Shown here: positions 59,797-64,000 of the stretch, one piece after another | How the letters are laid out: each line of letters opens with the position of its first letter | Position numbering within the stretch: position 1 is the first letter of the stretch | From: CAYRDK01 sp043819345 | GTDB taxonomy: Bacteria; Omnitrophota; Gorgyraeia; Velamenicoccales; Velamenicoccaceae | DNA: 64,000 bases | Reading direction: 5' to 3' | Assembly: GCA_043819345.1 (NCBI GenBank) | Contig: JBDREX010000010.1 | Coordinates: forward strand, 1-64,000 | Position numbers and translations under genes: made by a program | Notes under the pieces: model-generated | What the model was told of the DNA's origin: nothing | Database searches by the model: none | The model's input: only the letters and a program-made list of their open reading frames with translations

Positions 59797-60340
59797 CTTT
59801 TTCCTCAACTTTTTTTCGCAACAACTTCACTCTTTTTGATAATCGCCAAAAGTTATCTATAAGCTTTTTATACCCTGACATATTTAAACGCGCTGTCTTT
59901 ACATTGATCCTGACATAAAAAAAACAACACGTAAAACTACTTTCCGCCAGCGCTGCTGCCATTGCCAAATCTGAAAAAAGATTTGTATTTCCTTTGGCCA
60001 GTAATTCATCAATCAGACTCAAGATCTCCTGAGTACAAAAACAAACCTTAGCAGGTATTTCTATAGCCGCTTTGTAATTCTTAGCCTGATAAGCCTGAAC
60101 ATCTTTATCAACGAGCTCAGCTAATCTTTCCTGCAATGATACGCTCTTTTTTAAAATCTTTTTAATAGAGCTTTCAAACTTCTTATACTTTTGCCTGCCC
60201 AAAGAAAAATGACACACCATAGACACAAGGCTGGCCGCCATCGCTGCCGCGAGCGCCGCGCTTGAGCCACCGCCGGGCGCAGGCCTGTCAGACCCCAAAT
60301 CTTTTAAATACGTTTTAATTTTAGAATCAATATATTTCAT
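59774..60340 (-). CDS. fchA: methenyltetrahydrofolate cyclohydrolase (FchA/FTCD family)
   Basis: An all-alpha 188-residue protein of the cyclodeaminase/cyclohydrolase family. The folate site signature DRPAPGGGSSAALAAAMAASL (residues 19-38) is intact, followed by CHFSLGRQKYKKF and AMAAALAESSF. Such stand-alone proteins hydrolyse methenyl-THF to formyl-THF in acetogens and serine-cycle methylotrophs. It overlaps folD by 23 bp, and the FolD there has lost its cyclohydrolase Lys, so FchA is probably the working cyclohydrolase. The transcript appears leaderless. Confidence 0.88.
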   Translation of the reverse strand: MKYIDSKIKTYLKDLGSDRPAPGGGSSAALAAAMAASLVSMVCHFSLGRQKYKKFESSIKKILKKSVSLQERLAELVDKDVQAYQAKNYKAAIEIPAKVCFCTQEILSLIDELLAKGNTNLFSDLAMAAALAESSFTCCFFYVRINVKTARLNMSGYKKLIDNFWRLSKRVKLLRKKVEEKVGNIIGR

Positions 60341-60349
60341 AACTCAAAC

Positions 60350-60358
60350 AGTATAGCA
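60350..60358 (-). promoter_or_regulatory. extended -10 promoter for fchA-folD-metF-flavoprotein
   Basis: On the minus strand TGC directly precedes TATACT (60350-60355), an extended -10 element. Nine bases separate it from ATG 60340 and there is no ribosome site, so the leader would be only about three bases. Confidence 0.5.
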
Positions 60359-60472
60359 AAAAAATCACAAGATATACAGAAATCCGTTAACAGAAAACCG
60401 AGGCCAAAAAGCGGTTGGCAGAATGAACTAAAGATTCAAAAACCTATCGACAACCCCTCAGGCCTTCTCTCC

Positions 60473-62143
60473 TTAGAACAACCCCGTTACTTCGCCCGAA
60501 ACGTCAACATCAACTTTTTCACCCCTTGGCTCAGAAGGCAAGCCTGGCATCGTCTGCATCAAAGACGCGTGCGCCAAGATAAATCCCGCACCACTGGCCA
60601 ACCGGACATCTTTTACAGGAAACACAAACCCGGACGGCGCGCCCTTTAAAGCCTCGTTATGCGAAAGAGAAAACTGAGTCTTGGCAATGCATACAGGCAA
60701 ACGCCCAAAACCCTTGCTTTCATAAAAATCTAACTGTTGCCGGGCAACTTGCGAATATTCGACAGAACCCGCGCCATAAACTTTTTTTGCAATTGTCTCA
60801 ATCTTATGCGCCAGGCTTGTTTCATCTTCATACAGAAAGTTTAATGCAGGCTCCGGTCTATTGGCATGCTTCACAACAGACCTTGCCAATGATAGAGCGC
60901 CTTTGGAACCTTCCTGATAAACAGTACTCTCCACACAATCAAGAGCACCAAATTCACGGGATTTTTCTTTTATGTAATCTAACTCTTTCCTCGTATCTGT
61001 AGAAAAAACATTTAAACACACGATAACAGGAACACCAAAAAGAGTAATATTAGAAATTTGTTTTTTTAAATTCACAGCCCCTTGCTGTAAGGCCTCAATA
61101 TCTTCATTATAAATCGCCTGGTCAATTTTCTGGCCAGGCACGACATGAAATTTTCCACTTTGAGCCTTAAGAGCGCGCGTTGAACACACTAAAACACAAA
61201 CATCCGGCTTTAACCCACTATACCTGCACTTAATATCAAAAAATTTTTCCGCGCCGCAATCCGCACCAAAACCGCTTTCCGTCACCACATAATCACATAA
61301 GCCTAAAGCAATACGATCCGCGATAATAGAACTGGCACCGATAGATATATTCGCAAACGGCCCGCTATGGATAAAACAAGGAGTACCTTCACTCGTCTGA
61401 ACCAGATTTGGCTTAATAGCTTCTTTCAAAATCGCGCACATCATGCCATCAGCCCTAAGATCACGAGCGCTCACACAATTGCCATCATATGTCTTGGCTA
61501 CGATAATATTACTCAGCCGTCTACGCATATCATCAAAATCACGGCTTAAGGTTAAAATTGACATAATCTCTGAAGCTGCCGTAATTTCAAAACCTGTTGA
61601 AATTTCAAACTTCTGATGACCAGACTTTAAAACATAATGAATATGCCTTAAGGACCTATCGTTGATATCCAAACAGCGCTTAATCGTAATAGAATTAGCG
61701 TCAATCTTTAGCGGATTTCCATGAAAAATGGAATTTTCAAGAAAACTCACTAAGAGATTATTAGCAACGCCAACAGCATGCATGTCACCCGTTAAATGAA
61801 GATTAACCTCATCTGCCGGCAGAACCGTACACAGGCCTGCTCCTCCCGCCGCCCCTTTGGCCCCAAACAATGGCCCTAATGATGATTGCCGAAGCGTAGC
61901 TGCTGCTTTCAACCTTAAAGCATTGAGCGCCATTGAAAGGCCAATCGTTGTCAAAGTTTTGCCTTCGCCTAACGCGGTTGGCGTCATAGCGCTAATCAAA
62001 ATATATTTTGAACGCTTTTTTGAAGGAAGCCTCTTGAGGATGGACAAATTAATTTTAGCTTTATACTGCCCGCTATACTCAAGCTCACAATCCTTAATGC
62101 GTAGCAACTTTGCAACAGACTTAATCGGCTTCAGGCTCTTCAT
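60473..62143 (-). CDS. fhs: formate--tetrahydrofolate ligase
   Basis: Fhs activates formate with ATP to give 10-formyl-THF. The P-loop TPTALGEGKT is at residues 54-63, followed by RQSSLGPLFGAKGAAGGAG and DEVNLHLTGDMHAVGVANNLL. In nearly all homologues I know, the Arg of this segment is followed by Glu (REPSLGP); here it is Gln86, next to the active-site Arg85. The rest of the core, including DINDRSLRHI and FIHSGPFANI, is normal. It is in the same direction as fchA-folD-metF, with a 130-bp gap holding their promoter. Confidence 0.95.
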   Translation of the reverse strand: MKSLKPIKSVAKLLRIKDCELEYSGQYKAKINLSILKRLPSKKRSKYILISAMTPTALGEGKTLTTIGLSMALNALRLKAAATLRQSSLGPLFGAKGAAGGAGLCTVLPADEVNLHLTGDMHAVGVANNLLVSFLENSIFHGNPLKIDANSITIKRCLDINDRSLRHIHYVLKSGHQKFEISTGFEITAASEIMSILTLSRDFDDMRRRLSNIIVAKTYDGNCVSARDLRADGMMCAILKEAIKPNLVQTSEGTPCFIHSGPFANISIGASSIIADRIALGLCDYVVTESGFGADCGAEKFFDIKCRYSGLKPDVCVLVCSTRALKAQSGKFHVVPGQKIDQAIYNEDIEALQQGAVNLKKQISNITLFGVPVIVCLNVFSTDTRKELDYIKEKSREFGALDCVESTVYQEGSKGALSLARSVVKHANRPEPALNFLYEDETSLAHKIETIAKKVYGAGSVEYSQVARQQLDFYESKGFGRLPVCIAKTQFSLSHNEALKGAPSGFVFPVKDVRLASGAGFILAHASLMQTMPGLPSEPRGEKVDVDVSGEVTGLF

Positions 62144-62520
62144 AATTGGTATTTGATCGAAAGGTCAAAAGCATTTTTTATCAAACGGATCTTTTGAGTC
62201 GGATCGGATAACGCGACAGAGACAACATCAAATCTCGCTTTCTTTTCAAAACGATCATTCTGTTGCAGAAAATAAACAGCCATTTTTGAAAGCTGATGTT
62301 GTTTTTTAGCATCAATGGAACTAAGATTGTACTCATGCGCCTGGCTGCCTGAACGTGTTCTCACCTCAACAAACACGAGCACATCTTTTTCCTGGGCGAT
62401 AATATCAATCTCTCCGCGGACGTTGGCATAATTACGCGCGATAACTTTATAACCATTCTTCTCTAAATAATCAGCGGCTATTGTTTCCCCCAATACCCCA
62501 AGATCCTTTTTAATCCTCAC
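62140..62520 (-). CDS. YraN/UPF0102 family nuclease-like protein
   Basis: A 126-residue endonuclease-fold protein. The order G-xx-E-xxA-xxYL (LGVLGETIAADYLEKNGY), ARNYANVRGEIDIIAQ (the DxxE-type metal site: Glu and Asp) and VFVEVRTRSG is diagnostic for UPF0102/YraN, related to Holliday-junction resolvase-like nucleases; its role is not established. It overlaps rnhB by 11 bp and fhs by 4 bp. The rplS-rnhB-yraN order is widespread in bacteria. Confidence 0.9.
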   Translation of the reverse strand: MRIKKDLGVLGETIAADYLEKNGYKVIARNYANVRGEIDIIAQEKDVLVFVEVRTRSGSQAHEYNLSSIDAKKQHQLSKMAVYFLQQNDRFEKKARFDVVSVALSDPTQKIRLIKNAFDLSIKYQL

Positions 62521-63136
62521 GAGCTAATCCCCCATGATAAAAAGTCCGGCGATGAATTGGAGAAAAACCACACTGATAAATGCTATCCATATGTGTTTTT
62601 GTTCCATAACCCTTATGGGAACTAAAACCATACGCCGGATACACACAATGATAGATATCCATAATACGATCGCGGATAACCTTGGCAACAATAGATGCGC
62701 AAGCAATTGAAAGACTTAATCCGTCGCCACCTATAATCGTCTTTGAAGCACAAGGCAGACCTGAACGCAAAGATCCATCCATCAACAAAAAAGTATCTTT
62801 TAAAGAGCAATGATCTGATACACAACGCGCAATCAATCTCTCAACAGCCCTATCAAGTGCGCACTTAACAGCATTGGCAATATTAATTTGATCAATCACC
62901 CACTCATTGATCACGCCTACTCCATAATCAGCTTTTTCTACAATTTCCAAAAAAGCAGCCTGGCGTTGACGGCTTGAAAGCTTTTTAGAATCATCAATCC
63001 TGGCCTGAAAGTTAAAACTTTTCAGGCGAACAGCGCCTACGACAACCGGCCCAGCCAAAGGACCACGGCCAGCCTCATCTACGCCGATGATAGTAGAATA
63101 ACCACTCTTTCTGGCAGCATCTTCAAACTTAAGCAC
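62510..63136 (-). CDS. rnhB: ribonuclease HII
   Basis: RNase HII removes ribonucleotides from DNA and RNA primers. The catalytic Asp20 and Glu21 are in GVDEAGRGPLAGPVVVGAV, the third acid in LLMDGSL and the fourth in SIVAKVIRDRIMD. The start is GTG with GAGG immediately before. Length 208 is standard. Confidence 0.96.
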   Translation of the reverse strand: MLKFEDAARKSGYSTIIGVDEAGRGPLAGPVVVGAVRLKSFNFQARIDDSKKLSSRQRQAAFLEIVEKADYGVGVINEWVIDQINIANAVKCALDRAVERLIARCVSDHCSLKDTFLLMDGSLRSGLPCASKTIIGGDGLSLSIACASIVAKVIRDRIMDIYHCVYPAYGFSSHKGYGTKTHMDSIYQCGFSPIHRRTFYHGGLARED

Positions 63137-63287
63137 CCTCTAACGAAGCTCCATTTAGTCAGAAAAAAAATACCTCTCTTTAGCGAAATCCTACAACGGA
63201 AAACCTTTTAATTACAACTACTCATTCTATAAAATTTCTCGTTCCGGCCAGCATACATACAAAAAATAATCAGAAAAACTGGAATTA

Positions 63288-63632
63288 CTATTCTTTGATT
63301 TCCTTGATCTTAGCTGCCTTGCCAACTCTGCCGCGCAAATAATAAAGCCTGGCCTGCCTGACCTTGCCTCTTTTAACAACCTTCATAGACTCTATGCTCG
63401 GTGAATGAACAGGAAAAGTCCTCTCAACACCTTCACCAAAAGAGATCTTACGAACCGTAAATGTCGCAGCAGTCCCTTTACCACGCCTTTCAATCACGAT
63501 ACCTTCATAAGGGTGGATTCTAGCTTTATCGCCTTCTTGAATTTTAACACGCAGCTTCAAAGTATCCCCTACCTTAAACTCGGGAATATCTTTTTTTAAA
63601 AACTGTGCTTCAACTAACTTGATCTTGTCCAT
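63288..63632 (-). CDS. rplS: ribosomal protein bL19
   Basis: A 114-residue bL19, which sits at the 30S-50S interface. Signature: GDTLKLRVKIQEGDKARI, YEGIVIERRGKG, TVRKISFGEGVERTFPVHSP and ARLYYLRGRVGKAAKIKE. The frame can be read upstream to 63683, but AAAGGAGAGAGAGG precedes the ATG at 63632. A double repeat with strong hairpins abuts the ribosome site. Usual upstream genes (trmD, rimM, rpsP) would be beyond the window. Confidence 0.96.
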   Translation of the reverse strand: MDKIKLVEAQFLKKDIPEFKVGDTLKLRVKIQEGDKARIHPYEGIVIERRGKGTAATFTVRKISFGEGVERTFPVHSPSIESMKVVKRGKVRQARLYYLRGRVGKAAKIKEIKE

Positions 63633-63649
63633 TTCCTCTCTCTCCTTTA

Positions 63650-63709
63650 AATGAGGCCTTAACTTATGGAACAAAGTGAACATAAGTTAATAGGCCGAAT
63701 TTACTCCGC
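63650..63709. repeat. 60-bp hairpin repeat, copy 1
   Basis: Identical to 63774-63833. The stem GGCCTTAACTTATG (63655-63668) pairs with CATAAGTTAATAGGCC (63681-63696), leaving a two-base bulge and a 12-nt loop. The end abuts the rplS ribosome site. Transcribed on the minus strand it would be the last part of the rplS leader. Confidence 0.85.
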
Positions 63710-63719
63710 AGCATACTGA

Positions 63720-63740
63720 GGAAGATTCTTTGAATCTTCC
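63720..63740. other. perfect 9-bp hairpin between the two 60-bp repeats
   Basis: GGAAGATTC (63720-63728) and GAATCTTCC (63732-63740) pair around a TTT loop. With the two flanking copies it makes three hairpins in a row. Confidence 0.75.
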
Positions 63741-63773
63741 CAGTGGTTATGCCAGGAGTCACGTTTATTCCTC

Positions 63774-63833
63774 AATGAGGCCTTAACTTATGGAACAAAG
63801 TGAACATAAGTTAATAGGCCGAATTTACTCCGC
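63774..63833. repeat. 60-bp hairpin repeat, copy 2
   Basis: Exact second copy of 63650-63709, at a distance of 124 bp, with the same stem, bulge and loop. Confidence 0.85.
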
Positions 63834-64000
63834 GCTTTTACCCATCAACCCGTTTTTGCTTTTTATTTTGCTTTTGTTTCTGTATTTTCTGTTTCTGTTT
63901 TCTGTCCTCTGTTGTCTGTCCTCTGTCCTCTGTCGTCTGGTAACTGGTGTTTTTTGTTTTTACCCGTCAACCCGCAAACCCATCAACCCGAAAACCCGTC
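63834..64000. repeat. low-complexity TCTGTCC and CAACCCG repeat tract
   Basis: 63878-63940 consists of variants of TTTCTGT and CCTCTGT; 63840-63857 and 63959-64000 are variants of ACCC(G/A)TCAACCCGC. No gene is visible from 63684 to the window end. The words match other gaps (5640, 19031), so this is a repeated, decaying sequence type and not random filler. Confidence 0.65.

Noticed and set aside
63650..63833. Possible CRISPR or rRNA-processing stem.
   Set aside because: Only two copies at 124-bp distance, long stems, no cas genes, no rRNA nearby.

Overview
The window looks like a chromosome segment from an uncultured, strictly bacterial, Gram-negative organism with a reduced or fermentative/acetogen-like metabolism. 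Outer-membrane traits are a BamD-like lipoprotein, two AsmA-like proteins, a secretin with GspL/M/C-like partners, an OmpA/MotB-type lipoprotein and several other lipoproteins. The mixture (type II-like pilus/secretion genes, folate C1 branch of the Wood-Ljungdahl type, class I two-subunit fumarase, DUF3568 lipoprotein, degenerate intergenic repeats, moderate AT richness) fits Candidatus Omnitrophota or a close relative. That assignment is inference; no rRNA gene is present to test it.

Layout. Bases 1-1,700 are the only clearly accessory stretch: the cut-off start of an AbiEi-type antitoxin gene, a damaged ParB-HTH-like gene, tRNA-His, and a GIY-YIG nuclease gene lying between two copies of the tRNA-His 5' end, followed by short tandem repeats. 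Bases 1,900-5,045 hold two forward genes (a small membrane protein and a 904-residue AsmA-like protein). From 5,023 to the end every convincing gene except the polyprenyl synthase (13,400) is on the minus strand, so this is probably one replichore's leading strand.

Minus-strand blocks, from low to high coordinate: rdgB and RNase PH; fumarase alpha/beta with queF, queE, queC, queD and murI (7-deazaguanine synthesis); amidase and NDH-2; greA with small envelope genes; a PfkB kinase; a SemiSWEET-like transporter; AsmA-like and BamD-like genes; a GH94-like 1,094-residue protein; a GGDEF/HD-GYP sensor; a TtcA-like thiolase; an MBL/beta-CASP protein; nth; hemW; tmRNA with smpB; transporters with a MetS-like micro-subunit; the GspL-M-C-D block; trpG-D-C-F; murA; prfA-prmC; rpmE; rho; coaE; glgA; polA; the folate C1 block (flavoprotein, metF, folD, fchA, fhs); and yraN-rnhB-rplS.

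How it works together. The C1 block covers formate to methyl-THF: Fhs activates formate, FchA is the cyclohydrolase, FolD (its cyclohydrolase lysine is replaced by glutamine) is the dehydrogenase, and MetF with an adjacent flavoprotein makes methyl-THF. tmRNA and SmpB are neighbours and form the trans-translation pair; the tmRNA tag reading frame is unusually long (36 codons). Several genes have consensus-like promoters placed so that transcription should begin at or within a few bases of the start codon, suggesting regular use of leaderless mRNAs. Gaps between operons carry at least four families of degenerate short repeats, often as inverted arms.
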